64,000 nt of DNA from Acidihalobacter yilgarnensis. GTDB taxonomy: Bacteria; Pseudomonadota; Gammaproteobacteria; DSM-5130; Acidihalobacteraceae. A model generated the notes under the pieces. The model searched no databases. It was not told where the DNA came from and saw only the letters and a program-made list of their open reading frames with translations. The DNA is taken from assembly GCF_001753245.1 (NCBI RefSeq), contig NZ_CP017415.1, positions 248,001 to 312,000 of the forward strand, written 5' to 3'. Below are positions 26,652 to 35,653 of the stretch, in pieces (within the stretch, counting starts at the first letter, position 1; every line of letters starts with the position of its first letter). The position numbers and the translations under genes are program-made.

Positions 26652-26679
26652 GCCGCCACGGCACGCCCTGCGAGGACCG

Positions 26680-27837
26680 ATGAAGCTAGAACCCTATTTC
26701 CGTCTGATGGCCGAACATGGCGCCTCGGATCTGTATTTCACGACCGGTGCGCCGGTCAGTGTGCGTATCGAGGGGGATATGCGTGCGGTCGGCAAGGACC
26801 CGCTGGGGCCCGGTGTCGCCAAGCGCCTCGTGTACGAGGTGCTTGGCGATGAGCAAGTTGCGACCTTTGAGGCCGAAAAGGAGTTGAATCTCGGCATCTC
26901 GCTGCCGGAGATCGGTCGTTTCCGACTCAATGTCTACTACCAGCGGGGCGAGGTCTCGATGGTGGTGCGTTACATCAAGAGCGTGATTCCATCGATCGAG
27001 CAACTTAATCTGCCGCCCGTGCTCAAGGACTTGGTGAGCTATCCCTCCGGGTTGGTACTGGTGGTCGGTTCTACCGGCTCGGGCAAATCGACCACGCTGG
27101 CCTCGATGGTCGATTATCGCAACATCACGCGCGCCGACCACATTCTCACCATCGAGGATCCGATCGAATACGTGTTCACGCATAAACGCTCGATCGTCGG
27201 TCAGCGCGAGGTCGGACTCGACACCTGGTCCTACGGCAATGCACTGCGCGAGGCCATGCGTGAGGCGCCGGATCTGATCATGATCGGCGAGATCCGTGAT
27301 CGCACGACCATGGAGGCGGCGATCGCCTACGCCGATACTGGCCACCTGTGCCTATCGACGCTGCACGCCATCAATGCCAATCAGGCATTGGAGCGCGTCA
27401 TCAATTTCTTTCCTGCCGAGGCCAAACAGCAGATCCTGATGGATCTTTCGCTCAACCTGCGAGGCATCGTTTCGCAACGTTTGGTGGCGACCAAGGCCAG
27501 TTCTCGGATTCCTGCGGTGGAGGTGTTGGTCAATACCTCTTATGCCGGCGAGTTGATCCAGAAGGGTGATTTCAGGGCGCTCAAGGATGTGATGGAGAAG
27601 GGTGTGACCTCGGGTATGCAGACCTTCGACCAGTCACTGTACGAGCTTTACCGTAGCGGCAAGATCACCCTCAAGGACGCGATGGATCATGCGGATTCGC
27701 GTGGTGATCTCGAGTGGCGGGTGAATTTCGGTGGCGGCATGAAGGCGCTGAAGAAGACTAAGGATACGCTGGCATTTCCGAGCGATGTCATCGACGAGCC
27801 CAGCGCCCTGGATGACCTGCAATCTCCGGGGGAGTGA
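26680..27837 (+). CDS. Second PilU-like twitching ATPase
   Basis: A 385-residue ATPase with Walker A GSTGSGKST (130-138), TIEDPIEYVFTHKRS, DLIMIGEIRDRTTMEA and the His box LSTLHAINANQAL, so all catalytic boxes are intact. It lacks AIRNLIRE and instead has LVNTSYAGELIQKGDFRALK, making it a PilU paralogue. It differs clearly from the PilU before it, including a distinct C-terminal tail with LKKTKDTLAFPSDVIDEPSA. A third ATPase in the same operon is beyond the usual pilT-pilU pair; it may tune retraction or act in another pilus state. It converges on the pyrK-like gene, with 9 bases between stops. Confidence 0.88.
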   Translation: MKLEPYFRLMAEHGASDLYFTTGAPVSVRIEGDMRAVGKDPLGPGVAKRLVYEVLGDEQVATFEAEKELNLGISLPEIGRFRLNVYYQRGEVSMVVRYIKSVIPSIEQLNLPPVLKDLVSYPSGLVLVVGSTGSGKSTTLASMVDYRNITRADHILTIEDPIEYVFTHKRSIVGQREVGLDTWSYGNALREAMREAPDLIMIGEIRDRTTMEAAIAYADTGHLCLSTLHAINANQALERVINFFPAEAKQQILMDLSLNLRGIVSQRLVATKASSRIPAVEVLVNTSYAGELIQKGDFRALKDVMEKGVTSGMQTFDQSLYELYRSGKITLKDAMDHADSRGDLEWRVNFGGGMKALKKTKDTLAFPSDVIDEPSALDDLQSPGE

Positions 27838-27846
27838 GTTGCGGCC

Positions 27847-28731
27847 TTAGTGAGTTCCGAATTCGACCGTCTCGGCATCGAACACCGGTCCGTCCACGCA
27901 TACGCGCTTCATCGCCGGTCCATCTGGCGTGTTCACGCGTACGGTGCAGCCGGCGCAGCCGCCGACCGCGCAGGCCATGTATTCCTCAAGCGACACCTGT
28001 GTCGGCAAGTTGAATTCGTGCGCTAGCGAGGCGACGGCAGCGAGCATCGGGTGCGGCCCGCAGGCGAAGCATTCCACCTCGGCCAGCGTCTCTGCCGGCA
28101 GCGCTTGTAACCAGCGCCGCGCCAGATCAGTGACGTAACCCTCATGGCAGCCCGCATAGCCTTGCAGGCTGGCCAGCCGTGAGGGAATTCCCCAGTCTTC
28201 AAGTAGCGGCATGGCGGCGATGGCGCCCTCGGGGATGCCGGGTAACATGATCTGTGAGGGCCTAGGGTGGAATGGGAAGGGTACCTCGGAGCCGAGGATT
28301 GCAAACGGCCGGTAGTCCGGCTGCCGGCGCAGGCGGTCGGCTAGAAACACCATTGGGGGAATTCCGACGCCACCGCCGATCAGCAGCGGTCGGCGACGTT
28401 GCGGGTGGGGTTCGAAGGGGCGTCCGATGGGACCCATTACGCTGAGCGTCTCGCCGGGTCGGCGGCGAGCCAGCAGGCCAGTGCCGTAGCCGACCGCCTT
28501 ATAGAGGAATTCGACCCAACCGGCACGGGGATCGACGCGCATGATCGACAGCGGGCGTCGCAGCGGGAGCATGGGGTCGCAGCTCAGGTGGACGAAGCTG
28601 CCGGGCTCTGCGTGTGCCGCGCAGTGAGGCGCCTGCACGCGCAGGACGTACTGGGCGGCCTCGTGCGCCTCGTGCGTCAGCACGAGGGCGTCCTCGACGA
28701 AAATCGTATTGCGATGCGGCTTGGCGTTCAT
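27847..28731 (-). CDS. PyrK-like dihydroorotate dehydrogenase electron-transfer subunit
   Basis: A 294-residue ferredoxin-reductase-type protein: an FAD domain (LPLRRPLSIMRVD, then YGTGLLARRRPGETLSVMGPIG), an NAD domain (RPLLIGGGVGIPPMVFLA) and a C-terminal 2Fe-2S site CAVGGCAGC plus a later Cys in MKRVCVDGPVF. This is the PyrK layout (Cys-x4-Cys-x2-Cys...Cys). PyrK normally joins class 1B PyrD to pass electrons to NAD; no pyrD is in the window, and most relatives of this host use the quinone-linked PyrD, so the partner is open. The start at 28731 overlaps the stop of the dihydroorotase-like gene. Last gene of the pyr operon. Confidence 0.8.
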   Translation of the reverse strand: MNAKPHRNTIFVEDALVLTHEAHEAAQYVLRVQAPHCAAHAEPGSFVHLSCDPMLPLRRPLSIMRVDPRAGWVEFLYKAVGYGTGLLARRRPGETLSVMGPIGRPFEPHPQRRRPLLIGGGVGIPPMVFLADRLRRQPDYRPFAILGSEVPFPFHPRPSQIMLPGIPEGAIAAMPLLEDWGIPSRLASLQGYAGCHEGYVTDLARRWLQALPAETLAEVECFACGPHPMLAAVASLAHEFNLPTQVSLEEYMACAVGGCAGCTVRVNTPDGPAMKRVCVDGPVFDAETVEFGTH

Positions 28732-30020
28732 ACGTGTGGATCGCTGTGTTCGGAGGATTCGTAAATCGGTTCGCCGCGGACCAAAGTGTGGCGGACGCGG
28801 CCGCGTAATGCCCAACCCTGGAACGGGGTGTTGCGACCGCGGCTGTGGAGTTGCTCGACATCCAGGCTCCACTCCGCTTCCGGGTCGAAAATACAGATGT
28901 CGGCCGGCCGGCCGGGTGCAAGGTTGCCGCCGTTGAGCCCAAGTATCTGAGCGGGTCCGCAGGTGACGCTGCGGATGGCTTCAACGAGTGTCAGGCTACC
29001 CTCGTCTACCAGGCGTAGTGCGAGCGGGAGTAGGGTCTCCAGTGCGGAGATGCCCGGCTCGGTGGCCGGGAAGGGCATCAGCTTGGCGTCGTCTTCATGC
29101 GGCTGGTGGTCTGAGCAAATGGCGATCAGGGTGCCATCGGCGACCCCGGCGCGAAGGGCCTTGAGGTCGCGCGCGTTGCGCAGCGGGGGAAGCACGTGGC
29201 ACAGGGCGTTGAAATCGGCCACGTCCATCTCGGTGAGGAAGAGTTGGTGTGCGGCCACGTCACCACTGACCGGTAGGCCGTCGGCGATGGCGCGTTGCAG
29301 GTCACGCACGGCGGCGGCGCTGGACAGCCGGCCGAAGTGTACGCGCGCGCCGGTCTGCTCGACCAGTGCGAGGATCTGGCCAAGTGCGGCGGTTTCGGCG
29401 GCGACCGGGATGCCGGGCAGGCCCAGGCGCGAGGCCACGGGACCTTCATGCGCGCAGCCATCGGGCATCAGCGTGTGTTCCAGCGGCTGCACGACCACGA
29501 TGAGCCCCAGGCTGGCGGCGTATTCCAGCGCGCGGCGCAGAATCAGCGGGCTGGCGAGAGGGCGCAAGGCATTGGTGACGCCAACGCAGCCGGCATCGCG
29601 CAGGGCAGCCATTTCGGTCAGGTGGTTGCCGTCCAGGCCTTGGGTGAGTGCGCCAAAGACCGCCACGCGAGCCGCATGCGCGTTGCGGGCCTTCTGACGT
29701 ACCAGGCGCACGTCGGCCGGGCTGTCGATGGGGGGCACCGTATCCGGCATGGCGCAGACGGTGGTGATGCCTGCGGCGGCGGCGGCTCGACATTCGGAGG
29801 CAATGGTGGCCTTGTGCTCCTGACCCGGCTCGCGCAGGCGTACGGCCAGATCGATCAGGCCGGGGATGATGGTCAGGCCGCGTGCGTCTATGTGTGCATC
29901 GGCTTGGAAGTCGCCGGGGTCGAGGCCGACGATGCGGCCGTCGGCGATGGCCAGATCGGCGATGCGGTCGATGCCGTTGGCGGGATCGATGATCCGGCCA
30001 CCGCGGATCAGGCGCCTCAT
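28728..30020 (-). CDS. pyrC: Non-catalytic dihydroorotase-like protein (PyrC')
   Basis: A 430-residue amidohydrolase-fold protein. The HxH metal site of active dihydroorotases (DLHVHLREPG) reads [10 protein letters not shown] at about residues 57-66, so both histidines are lost; the later stretch usually giving a metal-binding FSDDG reads [17 protein letters not shown] is retained. This is the pattern of Pseudomonas PyrC', an inactive partner that holds aspartate transcarbamoylase in a dodecamer. It directly follows pyrB with overlapping stop and start. The reaction step of true dihydroorotase must come from another gene. Confidence 0.85.
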   Translation of the reverse strand: MRRLIRGGRIIDPANGIDRIADLAIADGRIVGLDPGDFQADAHIDARGLTIIPGLIDLAVRLREPGQEHKATIASECRAAAAAGITTVCAMPDTVPPIDSPADVRLVRQKARNAHAARVAVFGALTQGLDGNHLTEMAALRDAGCVGVTNALRPLASPLILRRALEYAASLGLIVVVQPLEHTLMPDGCAHEGPVASRLGLPGIPVAAETAALGQILALVEQTGARVHFGRLSSAAAVRDLQRAIADGLPVSGDVAAHQLFLTEMDVADFNALCHVLPPLRNARDLKALRAGVADGTLIAICSDHQPHEDDAKLMPFPATEPGISALETLLPLALRLVDEGSLTLVEAIRSVTCGPAQILGLNGGNLAPGRPADICIFDPEAEWSLDVEQLHSRGRNTPFQGWALRGRVRHTLVRGEPIYESSEHSDPHV

Positions 30021-31018
30021 GCGCGCACCTGGGGGCTGACGCCCATGACCATGCTCATCACCGCCATGCGTACCGACAGACCGTAGGTGACCTGTTGCAG
30101 GATGACCGACTGGGGACCGTCGGCGACCTCCGAGGCGATTTCCACGCCGCGATTGGCGGGGCCAGGGTGCATCACGATGGCCTCCGGGTGGGCGAGCGCG
30201 AGGCGTTTGGCATCGAGTCCGTAGCGTAGGAAGTATTCGTGCTCGCTGGGGATGAATGCGCCCTGCATGCGTTCCTTTTGCAGTCTCAACATGATGACTA
30301 CGTCCACATCCTTCAGACCCTGCTCCATGCTGTGATAGACCTGTACGCCCAACTGCTCGACGGCTGCTGGCAGCAGGGTGCGCGGGCCGATGACCCTGAC
30401 CTCACCGGTGGCGAGGGTATTGAGGGCGTGGATCTGCGAGCGGGCGACGCGCGAGTGCAACACATCGCCGACGATGGCGACGCGCAGCTTTGAAAGCTCG
30501 CCTTTGTGGCGGCGGATGGTGAAGACATCCAGTAGCGCCTGCGTGGGGTGGGCGTGACGACCGTCCCCGGCATTGATCACACTGATGTGAGGCGCGACGT
30601 GACGAGCGATGAAGTGTGCGGCGCCACTGTCGGCATGGCGCACAACAAACATGTCGCACTGCATTGCCTCAAGATTGCGCAGGGTGTCGAGCAAGGTCTC
30701 GCCCTTGGTGGTGGCGGATGCGTTCATGTTCAGGCTGAGCACGTCCGCGGACAGGCGCTTGGCGGCCAGCTCGAAGGTGGTGCGCGTGCGTGTACTGGCC
30801 TCGAAGAATAGATTGGCGACCGTCTTGCCGCGCAGCAGCGGGAGTTTTTTGACGCCCTGGTCGTTCATGCCTGCGAAGGACTCGGCGTTGTCGAGGATCT
30901 GCTCGATCAGCGGTCGGCCGAGGCCCTCGACGGTGAGCAGGTGACGCAATTGCCCGTTTTCGACCTGCATGCTGGTGGGCAGCGGGCCGGGGCGGTGCGG
31001 CGCAGGATGCGTGTTCAT
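30017..31018 (-). CDS. pyrB: Aspartate carbamoyltransferase catalytic subunit
   Basis: A 333-residue enzyme condensing carbamoyl phosphate and aspartate, the first committed step of pyrimidine synthesis. The carbamoyl phosphate loop is [19 protein letters not shown] (about 74-92), with [26 protein letters not shown] and [12 protein letters not shown] further on. The N-terminal extension of about 17 residues before [12 protein letters not shown] is like that of Pseudomonas PyrB, where it takes part in holding PyrC'. The start overlaps the pyrR stop and its own stop overlaps the next gene, so pyrR-pyrB-pyrC'-pyrK-like form one tightly coupled unit. Confidence 0.92.
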   Translation of the reverse strand: MNTHPAPHRPGPLPTSMQVENGQLRHLLTVEGLGRPLIEQILDNAESFAGMNDQGVKKLPLLRGKTVANLFFEASTRTRTTFELAAKRLSADVLSLNMNASATTKGETLLDTLRNLEAMQCDMFVVRHADSGAAHFIARHVAPHISVINAGDGRHAHPTQALLDVFTIRRHKGELSKLRVAIVGDVLHSRVARSQIHALNTLATGEVRVIGPRTLLPAAVEQLGVQVYHSMEQGLKDVDVVIMLRLQKERMQGAFIPSEHEYFLRYGLDAKRLALAHPEAIVMHPGPANRGVEIASEVADGPQSVILQQVTYGLSVRMAVMSMVMGVSPQVRA

Positions 31019-31542
31019 TGCGCGGACGCCTCGCGTTCAACCAGGGTGAGCATCAGTGGGTCCGGGCCGCTGAGTTTGATTCGTTGTGTGGGTAGTAGGT
31101 CATCGTAGCGAGCGCCGATCACGTCGGCTGAGATCGGTAGCTCGTGACCGCCTCGGTCGACCAGTGTGGCGAACAATACCCGCGCGGGGCGCCCGAAATC
31201 AAAGATCTCGTTGAGCGCCGCGCGCACGGTGCGTCCGGTATGCAGTACATCGTCGACCAGAATGACCAGTTGATCATCCACGCTCCAAGGAAGGCGGGAG
31301 GGACGGATATGGGGGTGTAGGCCGCCGCGAGAGAGGTCATCGCGATAGTAGGTGATATCGAGAGTGCCCATTGCCTGGTCGAGGCCGAGTCGGCGGTGCA
31401 GGCCTTCGGCGACCCAGATGCCGCCAGTGTGAATGCCGATCAGGCAAGCCGACCCGCCGTGTTCGGCCAGCGGGACGCGCAAGGCGTCGGCCATGTGGTC
31501 GAGCAGCGACTCGACATCGGGCAGGGCTGAGCTTGGGTTCAT
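31015..31542 (-). CDS. pyrR: PyrR (uracil phosphoribosyltransferase-like regulator)
   Basis: A 175-residue phosphoribosyltransferase-fold protein. The PRPP loop is [14 protein letters not shown] (about 92-105), and [11 protein letters not shown] with [14 protein letters not shown] complete the PyrR pattern. In Bacillus it is an RNA-binding attenuator of pyr operons; in Pseudomonas the pyrR copy also acts on pyr expression. No clear attenuation hairpin is visible ahead of this operon, since ruvX overlaps its start by four bases. The start at 31542 was chosen over the 17-residue extension because it begins the conserved region. Confidence 0.85.
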   Translation of the reverse strand: MNPSSALPDVESLLDHMADALRVPLAEHGGSACLIGIHTGGIWVAEGLHRRLGLDQAMGTLDITYYRDDLSRGGLHPHIRPSRLPWSVDDQLVILVDDVLHTGRTVRAALNEIFDFGRPARVLFATLVDRGGHELPISADVIGARYDDLLPTQRIKLSGPDPLMLTLVEREASAQ

Positions 31543-32003
31543 GGATTCTCGCTGTGGTTCGAGGTGTTGGCGTGTGTGGTCCGGGTTAGCCAATCGCGTA
31601 CCAGTACGGCTGCGGCTTCCTGGTCGATGTCGTCTTTGCGGATGGGGCCGCGGGTGCCGTTGCCACGCTGCCGACGCAGCTCCGTCTCGGCTTCGCGGGA
31701 GCTCAGTCGCTCATCGATCAGGCTGACCGGCAGGGCATAGCGTTTGCCGAGTGTGACGGCGAAGCCTTCGGCCACCGCGGTCAGCGGTGTAACGCTGCCG
31801 TCCATGCGCGTAGGGCGGCCTACGACGACATCGGTGGGCGCCCAGTCACGCACAAGGCGATCGATGGCTGGCCAGTCTGGCTGGCCGCCGGGCATGCCGA
31901 GGGTGGTCAGCGGACGGGCGGTTCCCGTGATTCGCTGACCCACCGCAACGCCCGTGCGCCGTGTGCCGTAGTCGAAGCCCATGACTGTGCCGCCCGCCGT
32001 CAT
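31539..32003 (-). CDS. ruvX: Holliday junction resolvase RuvX (YqgF)
   Basis: A 154-residue RNase H-fold nuclease, thought to act on pre-16S rRNA ends and Holliday junctions. The three acidic metal sites are visible: GFDYGTRRTGVAVG (D near residue 10), LIDERLSS and DDIDQEAAAVLVRDWL. Its stop overlaps the pyrR start. It is 18 bases downstream of algH. Confidence 0.92.
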   Translation of the reverse strand: MTAGGTVMGFDYGTRRTGVAVGQRITGTARPLTTLGMPGGQPDWPAIDRLVRDWAPTDVVVGRPTRMDGSVTPLTAVAEGFAVTLGKRYALPVSLIDERLSSREAETELRRQRGNGTRGPIRKDDIDQEAAAVLVRDWLTRTTHANTSNHSENP

Positions 32004-32021
32004 GTCTGTCGAAGTGCCCGC

Positions 32022-32585
32022 TCAAGCATGACCGACGTCGCCGGTGAAGAGATTGAGGTCGACGCCGAGCCGACGGGCGGCGGCCTGCCAGCGCTGTTCC
32101 GCGGTGGTTTCGAAAAGAATGGATTCCTCGGCAGGCAAGGTCAGCCAGGCATTGCCCGTCAGTTCTTCCTCGAGTTGTCCGGGACCCCAGCCGGCATAGC
32201 CGAGCATGACCAAGGCGTCGCGCGGCAACTCTCCACTGACCATCGCGGCGAGGATGTCGCGCGAAGCGGTGAGCCCCAGGGTAGGGGTCACCGCGATGGT
32301 CGTGTCCCACTCCCCGATCGGGCGATGCAGGACAAAGCCGCGCTCCGGTTCGACGGGGCCGCCATAGTAGACGGGATGATCGCGCAGGGCGTCGCTGGCG
32401 CCTTCGATTTGCATGTGTTGCAGCAATTCGCCCAGGCGCAGGTCCAGGGTACGGTTAACGATGACACCCATCGCACCCTCGGCGGAGTGCTCGCAAATGA
32501 GGGTCAATGTGCGCGTGAAATTCGGATCGGCGAGTTGAGGCATCGCGATCAGGAGCTGGTTGGATAGGGTATCGGTAAGTGCCAT
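32022..32585 (-). CDS. algH: YqgE/AlgH family protein
   Basis: A 187-residue protein with QLLIAMPQLADPNFTRTLT (about 9-27), GAMGVIVNRTLDLRLGELL and YYGGPVEPERGFVLH, all diagnostic for YqgE/AlgH. In Pseudomonas it affects virulence factor output; its activity is unknown. An ATG two codons upstream (32591) is equally possible. It belongs to the order tonB, algH, ruvX, pyrR, pyrB, pyrC' known from Pseudomonas aeruginosa. Confidence 0.88.
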   Translation of the reverse strand: MALTDTLSNQLLIAMPQLADPNFTRTLTLICEHSAEGAMGVIVNRTLDLRLGELLQHMQIEGASDALRDHPVYYGGPVEPERGFVLHRPIGEWDTTIAVTPTLGLTASRDILAAMVSGELPRDALVMLGYAGWGPGQLEEELTGNAWLTLPAEESILFETTAEQRWQAAARRLGVDLNLFTGDVGHA

Positions 32586-32652
32586 GTGCATAGTATCCGG
32601 TGGCCGAGGCGATGCGGCAAGCGGCCGGCGTATCGGTAAGCCTCGTCGGGGG

Positions 32653-33546
32653 TCAGCCGTGGCCTGTGGTGCGTAGCTGCCCGCTCTGGAAGATCCATGT
32701 GCGGGTGATCATCAACTGGTCGTATTGCTTGCGCATAGCCGCCGGAAACGGCGGAAAGGGAGAGGCCAGGCGGACGATGCGTTTTGCTGCATCGTCGAGT
32801 ACCGTCGAACCGGACGAGCGGGCCACTATGATCTTGATGATATGTCCGGTGTGCGAAATGAGGACATTAAGAATCAAACGCCCTTGTAGGCGGTCGCGGA
32901 TCGCGGTGTCGGGATAGTTCAGGTTACCTACGCGCTCGACCCGTTGTACCCAGTGGGCGAGATACCCTGCCTCGACCGCTGTCTTGGCGTTGACGGTATC
33001 CAGGAACAGGCGCCGGGGCCGGCGATTGTAGTCGGTGGTCTCGCGGCGAATTTCGGCGGTTAGTCTTGCCTGCTCGAGTTGCAGCTGCAGCAGGTGTTGA
33101 TCCTGCGGGTCGGCCTGAGTTTGGGGGCCTCGGGTGCGCGCTTCTGGCGGTAGGCTGTAGTCGGAATGGTCGCTGGTGAGCACGTCGCGGTGTCGCTGCT
33201 CGGCGGAGGTTTGTGGGGTTGATGCCACCTGCGGTATCGGCGCCACGCCGTCGGTGGGATTCGGATTGAGCGCGAAGAACGGACGCCCGGGGTGACCGGT
33301 ACGGTCGCTATTGCCGCTGGCGAGCTGGTTGGCTTGGGCGATGTAATTGGCTTCTTTGGGCGCTTTGTCGGCAGCGGTTTGCACCAGTAGGACGTTGAGT
33401 GTCGGCGATGGCCGTTCGAGATGCTCGGACAATGCCTTGAAGGTTAGGCCGAGAATCAGGATGCCGTGCACCACAACCGCCAGGAACAGGGTGAGCCCAA
33501 GGCGGTCTTTGTCGGTGATGGGCGCTGGCGGAGTCGTATTTTTCAT
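32653..33546 (-). CDS. tonB: TonB-like energy transducer
   Basis: A 297-residue protein with one N-terminal anchor helix (about residues 16-38, GLTLFLAVVVHGILILG), a long periplasmic linker, a coiled segment (QQHLLQLQLEQARLTAEIRR region) and a C-terminal TonB domain (YLAHWVQRVERVGNLNYP, then LQGRLILNVLISHTGHI). It lies where P. aeruginosa has tonB3, which is needed for twitching and pilus assembly; that role is plausible here given the pil genes next to it. No exbB/exbD is in the window. Confidence 0.85.
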   Translation of the reverse strand: MKNTTPPAPITDKDRLGLTLFLAVVVHGILILGLTFKALSEHLERPSPTLNVLLVQTAADKAPKEANYIAQANQLASGNSDRTGHPGRPFFALNPNPTDGVAPIPQVASTPQTSAEQRHRDVLTSDHSDYSLPPEARTRGPQTQADPQDQHLLQLQLEQARLTAEIRRETTDYNRRPRRLFLDTVNAKTAVEAGYLAHWVQRVERVGNLNYPDTAIRDRLQGRLILNVLISHTGHIIKIIVARSSGSTVLDDAAKRIVRLASPFPPFPAAMRKQYDQLMITRTWIFQSGQLRTTGHG

Positions 33547-33623
33547 GCAAGCCGCGTTCGTATTCCCAGCGGAGTGTACCCCGCCCTCGAATCGGCCGAC
33601 TAGTCGTCGGCCGGCGTCTGGCG

Positions 33624-34574
33624 TCAGTTAAGGCGGCTCTCGATGGCTTGTATGAACTGGCCGGCGATATCGAGGCCTTGAGCGGCATCCAGCTCGCGGA
33701 TACAGGTCGGGCTGGTGACATTGATTTCGGTGAGGTAGTCGCCGATGACATCGAGGCCAACAAACAATAATCCACGCCGACGCAGTTCGGGCGCCACTTC
33801 CGCGCAGATCCAGCGGTCGCGATCCGTCAGCGGTACCGCAACGCCGTGCCCGCCGGCTGCGAGATTTCCACGAGATTCGCCAGGCGCCGGCACGCGCAGC
33901 AGGGCGTAGGGTACGGGTTCTCCGTCGATGAGCAGGATGCGTTTGTCGCCATCGACGTATTCTGGAATCAGGCGTTGAGCCATCACCGTGCGCCGCCCGC
34001 GTTCGGTGATGGTTTCCAGGATGACGCTGGTGTTGGGATCCCCCGAACGCACACGGAAGATCGACTCGCCGCCCATACCGTTGAGGGGTTTTAGGATGAT
34101 ATCGCCGAACTCGGCGGCAAAGGCGCGCAATCTGGACATCTCACGGCTGACCAGCGTCGGTACAGTGCATTGCGGGAACCAGGTGGTGAAGAGTTTCTCA
34201 TTGGCGTCGCGCAGGCTGGCCGGCCGATTGACCACAAGGCAGCCCTCGCGCTCGGCCAGATCCAGAAGGTAGGTGCTATACAGGTACTCGAGGTCGAAGG
34301 GCGGGTCCTTGCGCATGAGTACGGCAGACATATCGGTCAGCGGCCGTTCGACGCGCTCTCCCAGTGTGAACCAGCCGGCGGGGTCGTCCCGGACCTCGAC
34401 GGGGCGGCTGGCGGCGAAAACATGGCCATCGCGCAGATAGAGGTCGCTCTGCTCAAGGTATTCCAGCGCCCAGCCGCGTCGTTGAGCGGCGAGCATCATG
34501 GCGAAGGTGCTGTCCTTCTTGATGTTGATGCGACTGATGGGGTCCATGAGGACGGCGAGGCGGCGGATGGGCAT
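33624..34574 (-). CDS. gshB: Glutathione synthase
   Basis: A 316-residue ATP-grasp ligase that joins glycine to gamma-glutamylcysteine. The N-terminus MDPISRINIKKDSTFAMML and the ATP-grasp parts RKDPPFDLEYLYSTYLLD, ILKPLNGMGGESIFRV and INVTSPTCIRELD identify it. Divergent from pilG, with about 160 bases between, as in Pseudomonas. Confidence 0.93.
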   Translation of the reverse strand: MPIRRLAVLMDPISRINIKKDSTFAMMLAAQRRGWALEYLEQSDLYLRDGHVFAASRPVEVRDDPAGWFTLGERVERPLTDMSAVLMRKDPPFDLEYLYSTYLLDLAEREGCLVVNRPASLRDANEKLFTTWFPQCTVPTLVSREMSRLRAFAAEFGDIILKPLNGMGGESIFRVRSGDPNTSVILETITERGRRTVMAQRLIPEYVDGDKRILLIDGEPVPYALLRVPAPGESRGNLAAGGHGVAVPLTDRDRWICAEVAPELRRRGLLFVGLDVIGDYLTEINVTSPTCIRELDAAQGLDIAGQFIQAIESRLN

Positions 34575-34737
34575 GGGGGGCGGCTCGATTGTTTTGATGG
34601 GCAGGTGCGGCTGGGGGTTCAGAGTCTAGCGCATGATCGCCCTGCGGCGCAGGCGCGCTTGGCTGTTTGCGCCTCGCTCGGCAGATAGGGTACATTCGAA
34701 CGTCAAGTTAGGCTTAGCGGCCAACGGGGGTGATGAG

Positions 34738-35157
34738 TTGAGCGTGACGGATGCCAGGCAGGTCAATGGTGCGGCGGGTGTCGATACCGGAGACGCGACC
34801 CTCAGGGTGATGGTGATCGATGATAGTAAAACCATCCGACGGACCGCCGAAACCCTGCTTAAGAAAGAGGGCTGTGAGGTGGTGACCGCCAACGACGGTT
34901 TTGAGGCGCTGGCCAAGATTGCGGAGTTTCGCCCAGACATCGTATTTGTCGATATCATGATGCCACGGCTGGATGGGTATCAGACTTGTGCCCTGATCAA
35001 GCAGAATGGCGCCTTCCGTAAGACACCGGTGATCATGCTTTCGAGTAAAGACAGCATTTTCGATAAAGCGCGCGGCCGTATCGTTGGGTCGGAGGAATAT
35101 CTGACCAAGCCCTTTACGCGAGACGATTTACTCGACGCGATCAGAAAATTTACATGA
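34738..35157 (+). CDS. pilG: Twitching response regulator PilG
   Basis: A 139-residue single receiver domain. The acidic pocket is in VMVIDDSKTIRR (DD), the phosphorylated Asp is in IVFVDIMMPRLDGYQ, and the Thr/Ser and Lys sites are MLSSKD and YLTKPF. PilG is phosphorylated by PilL/ChpA and promotes pilus extension and cAMP signalling in Pseudomonas. I chose the TTG at 34738, behind GGGGGTGATGAG; no ATG gives a normal start, and a GTG at 34744 is a close rival. The longer frame from 34633 has a non-conserved leader. Confidence 0.85.
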   Translation: MSVTDARQVNGAAGVDTGDATLRVMVIDDSKTIRRTAETLLKKEGCEVVTANDGFEALAKIAEFRPDIVFVDIMMPRLDGYQTCALIKQNGAFRKTPVIMLSSKDSIFDKARGRIVGSEEYLTKPFTRDDLLDAIRKFT

Positions 35158-35270
35158 GTATCGAGGCCCTGCCGGACTCGTGATGACCGCCACCCAGGGC
35201 GGCGGTATCGACATTAGAAAAATCAATTCAAAGTGCATAGATGGCCAAGGCCACAGGAGACTAGGAAGCG

Positions 35271-35636
35271 ATGGCGCATATATTGGTAGTGGACGATTCG
35301 CCTACCGAGTTGCATGTCATCAAGGGCATGCTGGAGAAAAACGGATTCCAGGTAACGGCGGCCCAGAGCGGTGAAGAGGGCGTTGATATTGCGCGCCGAC
35401 TCAAACCCGATCTCGTGTTGATGGATGTGGTGATGCCGGGTCTGAACGGCTTTCAGGCAACGCGTCAGTTGGCACGCGAGCCGGAAACCGCGAAGATTCC
35501 GATCATCATGGTCACCACCAAGGATCAAGAAACCGACAAGGTTTGGGCGATTCGCCAAGGCGCGCGCGACTATATCGTCAAACCGGCCAAGGAAAAGGAT
35601 CTGATTGAGCGGGTCAAAAGCCTGCTGGCATCCTAA
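35271..35636 (+). CDS. pilH: Twitching response regulator PilH
   Basis: A 121-residue receiver domain: VVDDSPTELHVI (DD), LVLMDVVMPGLNGFQA (phospho-Asp), IMVTTKDQETDK and YIVKPAKEKDLI. In the Chp system PilH acts beside PilG, counteracting it through phosphate flow. AGGAAG lies 5 bases before the ATG at 35271. The genes pilG and pilH are separated by 113 bases with no gene. Confidence 0.9.
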   Translation: MAHILVVDDSPTELHVIKGMLEKNGFQVTAAQSGEEGVDIARRLKPDLVLMDVVMPGLNGFQATRQLAREPETAKIPIIMVTTKDQETDKVWAIRQGARDYIVKPAKEKDLIERVKSLLAS

Positions 35637-35653
35637 GCGACCATCAGCGAACC

